In this document: piece by piece, positions 21,157 to 32,905 of the stretch
Layout: each line of letters starts with the position of its first letter
How positions within the stretch are numbered: the first letter of the stretch is position 1
NCBI GenBank assembly: GCA_023213395.1
Contig: CM041465.1
Span: 53,203,741 to 53,267,740, forward strand
DNA length: 64,000 bases
Reading direction: 5' to 3'
Origin: Cycas panzhihuaensis
Taxonomy: Eukaryota > Cycadophyta
Program-made: the position numbers and the translations under genes
Notes under the pieces: generated by a model
Database searches by the model: none
The model's input: only the letters and a program-made list of their open reading frames with translations
Told to the model about the DNA's origin: nothing

Positions 21157-22238
21157 ATGTCTTCACAATTTAAGCAAAATGTGAACTACATTTTAAAAGG
21201 GAAAGAAAATTAGGATATGTGTTTCACTGGTGTCAGAAATGCTGCAAAGTATGAAGGCCTATGGAGAGATCACTTATAACTTACACCACCTATTATAGCT
21301 ACAACTACCACAACAGCTTCAGTAGGAGGTGCTCCAACTTCTCCTATTGAAGTTGTAGCTAAATACTAATGGGAACTTGATGATGATAAAATCCATATAG
21401 GGATACTACTTGTCACTGATTATTCCCTCCATAATCTCATTGATGAAGCTGTACATGATACAGCATGGAAAGTTCTTGAAGTTCTTAAGAAGAACTTTGA
21501 CACTAAATCAGACTTAGAATTTGTTCACTTAGTACTGAATATGAACAAATTAAAAATGTAGAAAGGACATGCAAGTGAGATAATCAATCTCCTTCATCTA
21601 ATCAAGCAAGCCATTAATAAAGATTTTAAAACTCAATGCATTACATGGGCTTTCTTGATTCAGTCATGTCTCCATATCCCAAATTATAAAAATCTATTAG
21701 GGAGTCTTCAATCTAGTGGCACTTTGAAGACCCTAAACTTTGCGGATCTTGTTGATAAGTTCATTGAATTTGAAGAGGTAGACAACAAGGATAACATCCT
21801 CTTAGTCAGCGGGCTCCTCAATTCCAACAAAAATAGTCTCAAGGCCAAGGCCAAAATAATCAACCTGGACCTAGATCCAAGATGTCGAGATAATCCAACC
21901 ACCTTGATACTTGACCGAAATCAAACAAGCGTGTGCCAAAGGTGTAATAGAAGAGGACATTATGCCAAAAATTGTAGAACTTCCACCAACAAACTACCAA
22001 GTTATCAACAGTGCCATGGTGCACATAATGTTGATAATACTTCTTTTGAAGATGCTTTTGGTGGAATGCAATTTACTCATGCACACCTTCAAAGAATTGG
22101 GACCACTTCATCAAATGTTGTTGATAGATCCACTAAGTATATTGAGGCTCATTGTGGCTATGCTTATTCACTTTTGCCTTCACCACTTGGAGTTGCAAAT
22201 AGTGCTACCCCAAATACTTCATCGTGGATCATGGATAC
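21157..22238 (+). pseudogene. gag and start of protease of copia E
   Basis: ATG at 21157 (MSSQFKQNVNYILKGKEN). Gag body of the copia UBN2 type (AWKVLEVLKKNFDTKSD, KTLNFADLVDKFIEFEE). It carries a complete zinc knuckle CQRCNRRGHYAKNC near 21940 (C-x2-C-x4-H-x4-C). It ends inside the protease at SSWIMDT, cut by the insertion of G; the protease resumes at 32906. Several stops (about 21211, 21279, 21368, 21558). Confidence 0.85.
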
Positions 22239-24740
22239 TGAAACGCTCTTCGCGGGGCAATGATCCAACGCCTAGCGGGAAGGGCATAGAGACAATATGC
22301 TAAGCAGGCTAACTAGCGAGGATCATACCTCGCAGGACGTCCGTCTTGGCCGGGCGCTGCACGGGCTGCAAGGTGCTGGTTGCTTCTGTGGCCGTGCAAG
22401 TCGAGGCCTTCCTACCCTTCGGATGGCCGGGAAAGGGAAAAGAACCTCGCACGTCGCGGCTTCTCAAGGCAATGAGAAGGCGACGAGAGGGGGGTAATCA
22501 ACCAAACGTGTCACGGAGTAAGGGGTAAGTGTGGCTAAGGGGTATAGGTAAATGGGACCTATACTACTATGTCATGCAATGTAATAAAGAAGTACGAGAA
22601 AGCAAATGTAAAGTAAATGGTTATTCCCCTTTTCCTTTATGTTCCTTTAACTATCACAGTAAGTGCAAAGAAATGTAAAAGAATAAAGAAAATACGAAAG
22701 ATATGCGATGAATACCTGGATCCGGCGTTCGAATGGAAGCGCAGATTCCCTTCCTCGGTTGCGCTCCTTTCCTCCTCTCGCGCATGCAACGTCGATCGAA
22801 TACAACGAAGGGGGTGCACTTACCTCCCCAAGGGCATGCAAGGACTAAATGAAATGAAAGGAACGAAAGCAAAGCTCAAACGAAAAGGGAGAAGAATTAC
22901 CATGCGGGGGCCGACCAGCAACGGGTCGATCTCGCGCAACGCTTCCTCCAACGCGATCCTGCAAACAAACTCAAAGAACGCCTTCCTCTCGGGAGAGAGG
23001 CTACTGACACAACAAGATATATGTATATATGGCAATAAAATCAACTAAGCTAGAAAAACGTAGTTAAGTGCTAATACGTAACAAAAATGAAACGGAATCG
23101 TACGGTAAGCATGCAAGCTATCATACACCATAAAACATGCTATTAGGGATTGGGTGTAGCCTCGGGATGGCTAACTCACCCACGAGAGGTCTCCACGGGG
23201 TTCGGGAAGGCAATACTAGCAGGCAATAAGGTGAGATAGGTTGTGACAAGTTACCTACGCCAAGAAGAGAGTTCAAACCGACTCCCTTAGGTTTCCCTAA
23301 CCTCGTTTCCCAAGAGAGCGCGGGTAGTAAAGGGAGAGAGGACAAGGGACAGAACCCTTGGGGAGAAGGACGGCAATGGGGGACGGAACCCCGCCTATCT
23401 CCCTCAAATCCTTGTGTAAGACTCTTTGTCTTAAGTTAGCTTAAGAAACGGCGAAAGAGCAAGCTAAGGGGGTAAGGATGAGTCTCAAGGAAATGTAAAG
23501 AAATGGGCCCAATCTAAGGCAGCCCTATAGCAAGCCACAAATACTAAGGTTACATGCATCAAACGACCAAAAGAAACTCAAAGGAAGTGCATGCAACCAA
23601 GAGGAAAGAATTTGCAAGCAACCCAATGGAAAAAACAAAAAAAAACACTAATAGAGCCAATAAATACCTTGAATGGAGAAGAATGAGTGCATGTAGGCAC
23701 TTGGTAACTTAGGGGCAGACCTAAGCGGTGTCCAAGAAGTGGAGTTGAATGTCCTTTGCATGAGAGTGGAAGAGTAGAGCTTCATGCAAGTTGAGAGCTT
23801 GAAGATGGGTCTTTGAAGTGGTCTTTTGGTGAAGAAAACCTCTTGAAGCTTTAGGTATTTGTGGAGAGGAGTGGTGCTTGCAATGGAGCTCGTGAGGGCG
23901 TGAATGGCCCCGCAACTCCAAACCGGTAATGGCCCACTTCACCTCATCCCCTGCTATAGAAGAAGTTCTCTTGTTCACTGTTTCTTTGCCTTGTCTCTTT
24001 ATGGAGAAGTTGCTCTAGAAAACTTGAAAAAATGAAGTCAAGAATATAGCAAATGAGTAAGAAAAAGGCTTTTATGCCTTGGGCATAGCAAGTGAACGTT
24101 GGGGGCCTTGGGGCGCCCAACCAGATCGAGCCACGCGGATTCACAAAAACGCGCCATCGTCGGCGTGGTTTCTTTTTCAATTTTGAGCAATCAAATGCCA
24201 TGGCAAACTCAGCTGATGCAAAATCAGCAGATCTTTTAGTTTACCGGTACCGACTGAAACTCAAAAAAAGAAGAAAATACAACATGAAAGTCATAAAAAT
24301 CAGTTTTAGGGTAAGAACAGGGCTAAGCACGAAATACATCAATCGGGAAAGGCCGAGCAAGGGCAAGTACTCAAAATGGTGCAAAGAGCCCTAGCTAAGG
24401 GTTAAACCAGGCTTAGGAAGGGTTTGCAACATAAATGGCATGTGGCAATAAGGATAAACAAGCTGGCAAAAGCATCCCGAAAGACCATGGAGACATCGTG
24501 AGTGGTCAGACGCCATACGGTGTCGCATCCGCTTAGGGATGCCCCCGCTGTGAGTCGTCATAGGCTAAGAGGTGCCGTTACCCACATCCATTATCAACAC
24601 CCAATCAAACAAATCCATCTACCCACCCACATCTCAATCAAACTATTCTAAATTCCCTTACCAACCATAACTAAGAAAAGTAAGAAGATATACCGCACAA
24701 CTGTCGACAATCGTCCGAGTCCATTCCCACTATGGAAACA
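22239..24740 (-). repeat. 3' LTR of G
   Basis: 2502 bp. On the minus strand it begins TGTTTCCATAGTGGGAATGG at 24740 and ends AGCGTTTCA at 22239. Close to the 5' LTR over most of its length, but with clustered differences in short GC-rich and palindromic blocks, for example around 24120-24260 and 22350-22400. The preceding polypurine tract (CATAAGGCGA, 24741-24753) is degenerate. Confidence 0.9.
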
Positions 24741-25059
24741 TCGCCTTATGGCGTGAGCCTCACACTCGGGCGTAATGTGATGGCGAATCTTGACAATCAA
24801 GAAACATGAGTAGCACATGCATATATATATATAAGAGCAATCAAGAGCAAGACGTGATCCAAGGGCGAGGGAAGTGTCATGGCGGAACGCGTGGACAAGG
24901 GAGGCAGACGAGGACAACGTAGGGGCTGCCACGCCGTCGTCTGAGGCATTGACCGCAACCGGAATAAGCAAGTGAAAGGGGCGCCTCGCTTAGAAGCGCA
25001 ACGTGAAGTGAGAGGCATCCAAAGAAAGTAAAACAAATGCTAATCGATAACAACCGAAA

Positions 25060-25176
25060 ACTTGGGCACGGTGGCGAGCAAGTCTCAAGGGCGGTCGTCC
25101 AGAAGAGGGAGGCGACACTCAAGGATGAGGTGGACGAGGCTGTCGGCCTCAGCGTTGAGGTGTCTCGGGATATGCT
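25060..25176 (-). pseudogene. C-terminal tail of aRNH in G
   Basis: Reads HIPRHLNAEADSLVHLI, the last catalytic block of the second RNase H, with its Asp. The first three catalytic blocks are missing, so the deletion that removed the antisense gene also removed most of aRNH. The surrounding spacer is colinear with A and B up to the LTR. Confidence 0.75.
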
Positions 25177-25522
25177 GGATATGTAGATTTTGTAAATATG
25201 TAGATATGCAAGTTTTCGTTGTAGATATTTTATTGTAATATGCATGTGTTTCCTTCCATGTATGGCCATATGTCTAACAGGGGCACACACATCCACCGTA
25301 AGCAGAGGTGATCGAGAGGTGTGAGGTTAGAAGATAGGGCGACATGCACGTCCGTGGGAGCATAGCGGAATATGCGAAGGAAACGACAGGCAGGAAAGAG
25401 GAGCAACGATACTCCCTAGCGTCGTCCTAGTTGGAGGATGCCCAAGTAGGAGGACAAAGGTTCCCAAGAGCACGCGGGAACGCGGGTTCTGCGGGAGGAA
25501 CCAGAAGCAAAACCGAAGAGAA
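25177..25522 (-). other. Post-pol spacer of G
   Basis: Colinear on the minus strand with about 1740-1990 of A and 12075-12330 of B, up to a deletion boundary near 25200. No gene. Confidence 0.65.
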
Positions 25523-26542
25523 ATCCATCTTAAATTGCCATTCCACCCGTGGTTGGGAGGAATGAGAACAATTTGAGATGGTAGTTTAGGCTCGTTTCGG
25601 AGCACGAATCCATCTTAAATTGCCATTCCACCCGTGGTTGGGAGGAATGGGAATAATTTAAAATGGTAGTTTAGGCTCGTTTTGGAGCGAGGATCCATCT
25701 TAAATTGCCATTCCACCCGTGGTTGGGAGGAATGGGAACAATTTAAAATGGTAGTTTAGGCTCGTTTCGGAGCAAGGATCCATCTTAAATTGCCATTCAA
25801 CCCATGGTTGGGAAGAATGAGAACAATTTGAGATGGTAGTTTAGGCTCGTTTTGGAGCAAGAATCCATCTTAAATTGCCATTCCACCCGTGGTTGGGAGG
25901 AATGGGAACAATTTAAAATGGTAGTTTAGGCTCGTTTCGAAACAAGAATCCATCTTAAATTGCCATTCCACCCGTGGTTGGGAGGAATGGGAACAATTTA
26001 AAATGGTAGTTTAGGCTCGTTTCAGAGCGAGGATCCATCTTAAATTGCCATTCCACCCGTGGTTGGGAGGAATGGGAACAATTTAAAATGGTAGTTTAGG
26101 CTCGTTTCGGAGCAAGGATCCATCTTAAATTGCCATTCAACCCATGGTTGGGAAGAATGAGAACAATTTGAGATGGTAGTTTAGGCTCGTTTCGGAGCAA
26201 GAATCCATCTTAAATTACCATTCCACCCGTGGTTGGGAGGAATGGGAACAATTTAAAATGGTAGTTTAGGCTCGTTTCAGATCAAGAATCCATCTTAAAT
26301 TGCCATTCCACCCGTGGTTGGGAGGAATGGGAACAATTTAAAATGGTAGTTTAAGCTCGTTTCAGAGCGAGGATCCATCTTAAATTGCCATTCCACCCAT
26401 GGTTGGGAGGAATGGGAACAATTTAAAATGGTAGTTTAGGCTCGTTTCGGAGCAAGGATCCATCTTAAATTGCCATTCCACCCGTGGTTGGGAGGAATGG
26501 GAACAATTTAAAATGGTAGTTTAGGCTCGTTTCGGAGCAAGA
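25523..26542 (-). repeat. Tandem array: 12 units of exactly 85 bp
   Basis: Units begin with ATCCATCTTAAATT at 25523, 25608, 25693, 25778, 25863, 25948, 26033, 26118, 26203, 26288, 26373 and 26458. Each spacing is exactly 85 bp. Each unit holds inverted blocks (TTAAATTGCCATTCC and GGAATGG..ACAATTTAA) around CCACCCGTGG, so it can form a hairpin. Unit ends cycle with period four: units 2, 6 and 10 end GCGAGG, units 3, 7 and 11 end GCAAGG, units 4, 8 and 12 end GCAAGA. Units 4 and 8 share a further variant (CAACCCATGG). The same unit occurs once, reversed in window orientation, after pol in copies A and B. Confidence 0.95.
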
Positions 26543-27179
26543 GGAGAGGAAGAGGTGTGCCTAGGCCCCATAAAGGTAGGGGTAGTCACACGCAGGGTAG
26601 GAGATAGGTGACGAAGAGTAGGGCCAGTGTGGGTAGGCCTACCAGTAAACTTGCTATGGTCGGAACCAGATGAGTGCAACAGACTTGGCACACGGCGGAC
26701 CGCGTGGCAAGGTTGCATCCGAGTAAGAGTGGCTCTAGTCCGAGGTAAGGATCTAGAGCGTGAAGAAGAAGTGCCTCTACGAGTGGCTCGTCGGCGTGGG
26801 CGCCTACGTGAAACCGCTCGGGAGGCCGAGAAGGTAAACTAAATGGTCGGTTTAGGACCCGGTGGCACGGGAGCCACAGTAGAATGAGGAAGAGCGAGAA
26901 TATCTGATCGAGATATTCCCCTAAGTGCTCATGAAACCGTGGTGACACGTCGAGGAGAGGGCCCATAACCCTCGCTATCTCAATCGAGAATCACCCATGG
27001 CGGCTAAATGCAGTAACCACCTCGCCAATAGGGGCAAACCTAACCGTGTTTGGCTCATGACATGGCATAGGGCTCGATCGATGAAGGTCGATCTCCGAAA
27101 CAAAGGTCCCACGTATGAGTAACCTCCTCGGGATCGCTATCTTCATCATCGAAAAGCAACTAGCAGTGGATGGGAGGTG
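26543..27179 (-). other. Unrecognised segment of G between protease and array
   Basis: Takes the place where copies A and B have the linker, reverse transcriptase, RNase H and integrase. The minus strand holds a 126-residue open stretch (26966-26586), hydrophobic and Leu-rich, with no motif I recognise. It may be diverged linker or unrelated captured sequence. The adjoining CGAAACGAGCCTAAAC of the first array unit marks the restart of homology. Confidence 0.5.
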
Positions 27180-27905
27180 TGAGGCGGCATAGGCTCGCCG
27201 ATAACTTTAACTTGTCCTTCATGGATAAATTTAAGTTGCCCCCATTGTGTGGAGCGATTGCTCCCATCCGGGTCGAGCCATGGTCACCTAACAAGAGGTT
27301 GTACTCTACATCAACATTGAGTCTGACAACCCGGCGAAGCAGTTTTCCCTCCTAAGGTGAGGGAAAGGGAGACTGTCCCTAAAGGGGACTTCTCAGCCCC
27401 ATCATACCCTTGGCATTTCCAAGGGACAGACTCAAGAGCTACTATGCCTAGCTCCTTGAGCATACGCTGTGTGAGCATAGCATTAACCGAGGAGCCATTA
27501 TCTACAACGGTCCTCTTTATGATACAATCGAGTATCAATGGTAATGACGAGCAGTAATGCAAAAGCTTCTCCGCTTCGGGAGATGGGAGATCTCTAGGAT
27601 CAAATGAGATGACAGGTGGCCCATGAGAGGTAGCACCTATCGCATGGATGGAAGCATCTTGTTGGCCAAGAGCTTCAAGAAGAAGAGCACGCCGTGGCGG
27701 CTTCTCAAGACGTCCATCAAAGACATTCCCGCGGCAACGGTGTAGAGCTCGTCAACGATAGAAAAGGGCTTACCCTTCCCTGTGGGTTGGGTAAGCGCCC
27801 TTCTAAAGTCGAATCTACCGGCGACGGGAATAGTCTTGGGAAGCGAGGAATCTCCGGGAGGAACAGCCTCCGGAAGAGGATCAAGGTGAGATGTAGATGA
27901 AGAGG
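27180..27905 (-). pseudogene. Retropepsin-like protease of G
   Basis: Active-site block VVDNGSSVNAM near 27495-27530, with the catalytic Asp that copy B has lost. The second block EYNLLLGDHG lies near 27290. A frameshift near 27311 separates them. Downstream the region is colinear with copy B up to HPWMK-like sequence near 27215, then homology is lost. Confidence 0.75.
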
Positions 27906-28205
27906 CACCTACGCCTCTTTAGCGACTGGGGCGGGTTAAGGCATATAACGGGTGGTCTCAGCAATTGGACAACCTTCTTTCCCTTATAAGCGGGACCGCG
28001 AAGGTGATGGAGCACGGCGGTGGGGGGCCAAGGAAGGTGACCTTCACACACCCTTCCCTCTACCATGCGAAGGGCGAGGATCGGGAGATCTATCCCGATT
28101 CTGGTCGTTCCTTTGCTGGACATCACGACCGCGTTCCCCATGTTTGGGGAACGGGTCTCATGAACAGTGATCGAGGTTAGGTCTCGATGCTCGCTGGGGG
28201 ACGAA

Positions 28206-30360
28206 TCACGCGGCGGCGTCGCGTGGGTCTTTGTGCCCGGCAACGCAAATCGTCGTGGAAACACTCCCCGTGGATGGAACACCAACTCTTCTCAAGGGGA
28301 GGATCGGTCCTCCTTGCTTGAGAAGACTGGGTGTTACCCCTTTAGGGGCATCGCACGAGAAGTTCTTGAGCAGTCTATGGGAGGTAGGTGACGAAGGAGG
28401 TTGGAGTTTAAGCTCCCTCATCGTTCGCTCAAATGAGCGAATAGCGGAGGTAAGAGGATCTAGGGTCCTCTCAGTCGGGTGAGAGGTGGGCCTAGCGGGC
28501 TGCGAAGGTGTGGTTTCCTTCGCTGGAAGAGGCGCCTCGCGATGTTGTGAGGGCTTGGGAGGTTTCTTGAGTCCAGCCTGGATCTCAATGGCCTCCAACG
28601 CCAAGCACCTCGAAATCGCAGAGTCACACGTGGTTGCCCCCATCTTGAGGACTTCCACATGCACTTCGGGGCGAAGTGCATTGACAAAAAGATCCCTCTT
28701 CAACTCCTCAGGCAATGTGGCCTTGGTGGAGTGAAGAAGATCGTGAAAGCGTCACACAAAGTCACGATTCATCTCATCGTGACCTTGTTTGAGCGACAGA
28801 AGCGCCTTCATTCCGCTTTCGAATGGACGCCACGCTCGTCAAAGTAGTTGACGCCCTCGTCCACTAGGCTCGGAACGAGGAAATCGAATGGGCAGGGAGG
28901 CGGAGGAACCACTTGAGGGCGCCGCCCTGCAAGGACCGCGGGAAGAGCTTCATCAAGATATGGTCGTAGGCCCAATAGTCGATGCACGCCATGGAAAAGC
29001 TGCGCACATGTTCGGTTGGGTCTTGCGACGAAGTCCCATCAAATTTGGGGACTTCAGGAGGATGAGGCGGCAAGTTAGTCCTTAGCGCCTCGACGCATAA
29101 AGGTGTCGACCTATAATCCACGAAGGGACGTGTCCCAACGTGGGCTAACGGATCGACAACCGGCAAAGGAATGGATGGGGGTGTCGGTCCCATCCCTCCT
29201 TGAGGAAACACCCCTTGTGGGAAGGGGGTCTGCGGATAGATGTTCTGGAAAGGAGGCAAGCTCCCTTGCGATGTCGCGGTAATGAGAGTTGCGCTGGATG
29301 ACGGAAACGGGGGTAGGGGACCGGGTTTTGCCCATATGGGCCACCCGTAGGTGGCGCGACCCCATATGGGTGCAACGGGTCCACTCCATAGACAGGGAGA
29401 TGGTTTCCCTTGCCCCCAAGGTTGTGACGTGTAGCCTGGGGGCACGTAAAGAGAAGGACCACCAACCGGGTTCTGGACGTATGTAGGAGTGGGTCCTACA
29501 TGGCTAGCGGCGGCAGCACTAGTAGGGCCTCGAGGCCTACTAGGGAACGCGTGTGCCACGTTAGGAGGTGGCACGTGCGTTTGGCTCGAACAAGGCATAC
29601 TAACCCCGAGTTGGGGAACGGACACGCCGCGAGCGGGTCCCGAAGGAGTGGGACCACGACTAGGGACGGCGAACGCAACACTCGCCTTAGGAGCCAGGGT
29701 AGACACGGCATAGGACGTGTGTGCGCGGGCGGAAGCATCAATCGTCATAGATGACGTGGGCATGGATGAGGAAGACGCCACGTTGCGTAGCATTTCGTAA
29801 ACCATCTAGGAGGTGGTTGGCGTGACCCTTTCGAAAGTACTCATTGAAAGCACCTCGGCCGCGTCGGCGGAGGGGTATCCTCATAGCCATACGAGGTCGA
29901 AGGGACTTGAGTAGGGGATCCTCAGGCGCTCCTCGTAAGGCTCGCCCGGTGGGGTGGCGGGTCTCACGAGTGGCCGGATCTTCCATTGCATGAGCCAAGG
30001 CTCAAAGTCTTGAGGTGGAAATGGTCATCTGGGTAGTAGATGGAATCCTCGCCCTCATGGGCGGATTCGAATGCAGACGACGGAACTCTTGAGTTCCCCA
30101 AGTCATGGTAATGCAGTGAGGCCCAATCGGACAGTAACCTTCCATTCTTAGAATCGGGGTTCGATGATGGAATGAAACGCGACGATTGGTCTTCTAACAA
30201 TGGCGGCAAACCCATGGCGGCGAAACGTCGCATGCAACGCCTCCGCGGCGTTGTTAGAAAAGCGAAAAGGAAAAGAAAGGAAAGCTCCGCAAACACGTTG
30301 GGGGGTGCCCAACTCAAAACACAGTATGCGAAACTACCTATAGGCAAGAGCACCAACATG
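28206..30360 (-). pseudogene. gag of G
   Basis: Same gag as D. The N-terminal part (30359-29964) is followed by a frameshift. Then a 313-residue open stretch (29805-28864) has a Pro/Gly-rich spacer (APIWGRATYGWPIWA) and the retrotransposon gag core: TNLPPHPPEVPKFDGTSS, ACIDYWAYDHILMKLFPRSL, GALKWFLRL. After another break, MPEELKRDLFVNALRPEVHV (28715) continues the core. The CxxHx4Hx4C motif region then follows in other frames, VGVPSTGSVS being a frameshifted part of it. Gag forms the particle in which reverse transcription takes place. Three or more frameshifts make this copy non-functional. Confidence 0.85.
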
Positions 30361-30390
30361 AAGGGGAAGCGGATCTAGCTCCCTTCGGCG

Positions 30391-30408
30391 ATCCCCGTAT
30401 GGTCGCCA
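30391..30408 (-). other. Primer binding site of G
   Basis: TGGCGACCATACGGGGAT on the minus strand, directly after the CA end of the 5' LTR. D has the related TGGCGACCATCTTGAGGG in the same place. The tRNA used as primer is not assigned. Confidence 0.8.
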
Positions 30409-32905
30409 TGAAACGCTCTCCGCGGGCAATGATCCAACGCCTAGCGGGAAGGGCATAGAGACAATATGCTAAGCAGGCTAACTAGCGAGGATCATACCTC
30501 GCAGGACGTCCGTGCGCCGGAGCACGGGTACGAGACTGCAAGGTGCTTGGTTGCTTCCAGGTAGCCGTGTAAGTCGAGGCCTTCCTACCCTTCGGATGGC
30601 TGGGAAGGGGAAAAGAACCTCGCACGTCGCGGCTTCTCAAGGCAATGAGAAGGCGACGAGAGGGGGGCAATCAACCAAACGTGTCACGGAGTAAGGGGTA
30701 AGTGTGGCTAAGGGGTATAGGTAAATGGGACCTACACTACTACGTCATGCAATGTAATAAAGAACTACAAGAAAGCAAATGTAAAGTAAATGGTTATTCC
30801 CCTTTTCCTTTATGTTCCTTTAACTATCACAGTAAGTGCGAAGAAACGTAAAAGCATAAAGAAAATACGAAAGATATGTGATGAATACCTGGATCCGGCG
30901 TTCGAATGGAAGCGCGGATTCCCTTCCTCGGTTGCGCTCCTTTCCTCCTCCCGCGCATGCAACGTCGATCGAAGACAACGAAGGGGGTGCACTTACCTCC
31001 CCAAGGGCATGCAAGGACTAAATGAAATGAAAGGAACGAAAGCAAAGCTCAAACGAAAAGGGAGAAGAATTACCATGCGGTAGGCCGAAGCAACGGGTCG
31101 ATCTCGCGCAACGCTTCCTCCAACGCGATCCTACAAACAAACTCAAAGAACGCCTTCCTCTCGGGAGGGAGGCTACGAAGCATAACAAGATATATGTATA
31201 TATGGCAATAAAATCAACTAAGCTAGAAAAACGTAGTTAAGTGCTAATACGTAACAAAAATGAAACAGAATCGCATTTGTAAGCATGCAAGCTATCATAC
31301 ACCATAAAACATGCTATTAGGGATTGGGTGTAGCCTCGGGATGGCTAACTCACCCACGAGAGGTCTCCACGGGTTCGGAAGGCAATACTAGCGGTGCAAT
31401 AAGGTGAGATAGGTTGTGACAAGTTACCCACGCCAAGAAGAGAGTTCAAACCGACTCCTTAGGTTTCTAACCTCGCTTCCCAAGAGAGCGGGTAGTAAAG
31501 GGAGAGAGGACAAGGGATCGGAACCCTTGGGGAGAAGGACGCAATGGGGGACTAACCCCGCCTATCTCCCTCAAATCCTTGTGTAAGACCCTTTGTACCG
31601 GCTAGCTTAAGAAACGGCGAAAGAGCAAGCTAAGGGAGTAAGGATGAGTCTCAAGGAAATGTAAAGAAATGGGCCCAATCTAAGGCAGCCCCATAGCAAG
31701 CCACAAATACTAAGGTTACATGCATCAAACGGCCAAAAGAAACTCAAAGGAAGTGCATGCAACCAAGAGGAAAGAATTTGCAAGCAACCCAATGGAAAAA
31801 ACAAGAAAAAAAAAACACTAATAGAGCCAATAAATACCTTGAATGGAGAAGAATGAGTGCATGTAGGCACTTGGTAACTTAGGCGGCCAGCGGTGTCCAA
31901 GAAGTGGAGTTGAATGTCCTTTGCATGAGAGTGGAAGAGTAGAGCTTCATGCAAGTTGAGAGCTTGAAGATGGGTCTTTGAAGTGGTCTTTTGGTGAAGA
32001 AAACCTCTTGAAGCTTTAGCTATTTGTGGAGAGGAGTGGTGCTTGCAATGGAGCTCTGTGAGGCGTGAATGGCCCTGCAACTCCGGGTAATGGCCCACTT
32101 CACCTCTCCACTCATCAGAGAAGAAGTTCTCTTATTCACTGTTTCTTTGCCTTGTCTCTTTGTGGAGAAGTTGCTCTAGAAAACTTTAAAAAATGAAGTC
32201 AAGAATATAGCAAATGAGTAAGAAAAAGGCTTTTATGCCTTGGGCATAGTAAGTGAACGTTGGGGGCCTTGGGGCGCCTCCAGCTTCGAGCCACGCCAGC
32301 TCGCGAAAAAACGCCAGCATCGCGTGGTTTCTTTTTTCAAATTTTGAGCGATCGTCTGGCAAACTTCAAGATCATTGCAAAATCTGTGATCGCTTAGTTT
32401 ACCGCAGATCACCAAACTCAAAAAAGAAGAAAATGCAACATGAAAGTCATAAAAATCGGTTTTAGGGTAAGAACAGGGCTAAGCCTGAAATACATCAACT
32501 GGGGAAAGGCCCAGGCAGTGGGCAAGTACTCAAAATGGTGCAAAGAGCCCTAGCTAAGGCTTAAACCAGGCTTAGGAAGGGTTTGCAACATAAGTGGCAT
32601 GTGGCAATAAGGATAAACAAGCTGGCAAAAGCATCCCGAAAGACCATGGAGACATCGTGGTGGTCAGACGCCATACGAGGTGTCACATCCGCTTAGGGAT
32701 GCCCCCGCTGTGAGTCGTCATAGGCTAAGAGGTGCCGTTAGGCACATGCATTATGAACAGGCAATCAAACAAATGCATGTAGGTAGGCACATGTCAATCA
32801 AACTATTCTAAATTCCCTTAGCAACCATAAGTAAGAAAAGTAAGAACATATACCTGCACAAACCTGTGTCGATGCGTCCTGAGTCCATTCCACTAGGCGG
32901 AAGCA
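30409..32905 (-). repeat. 5' LTR of G
   Basis: 2497 bp; begins TGCTTCCGCC at 32905 on the minus strand and ends AGCGTTTCA at 30409. Confidence 0.9.

Larger units (their letters stand above)
22239..32905 (-). mobile_element. Non-autonomous Tat-family derivative G (LTRs, gag, protease, 85-bp array)
   Basis: Inserted in the protease of copia E. LTRs of about 2.5 kb at both ends and flanks GATAC (22234-22238) and GATAT (32906-32910), a 5-bp duplication with one mismatch. Inside, in minus-strand order, are primer binding site, gag, protease, an unrecognised segment, a 12-copy 85-bp array, the tail of aRNH, and LTR. Reverse transcriptase, first RNase H, integrase and the antisense gene are absent. 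This is the layout expected of an element that would depend on partner enzymes, like the TR-GAG class of plants. Confidence 0.88.

Noticed and set aside
22637-22872. Nested open frames repeated at 30810-31045
   Set aside because: They recur only because both lie in the LTRs of G; no domain, and frames overlap one another.
25523-26542. CRISPR array
   Set aside because: Units follow each other directly with no unique spacers, and the surroundings are plant retrotransposons.
30391-30408. tRNA gene
   Set aside because: Only an 18-base complement of a tRNA 3' end adjoining an LTR; no cloverleaf. The same holds for the other primer sites.
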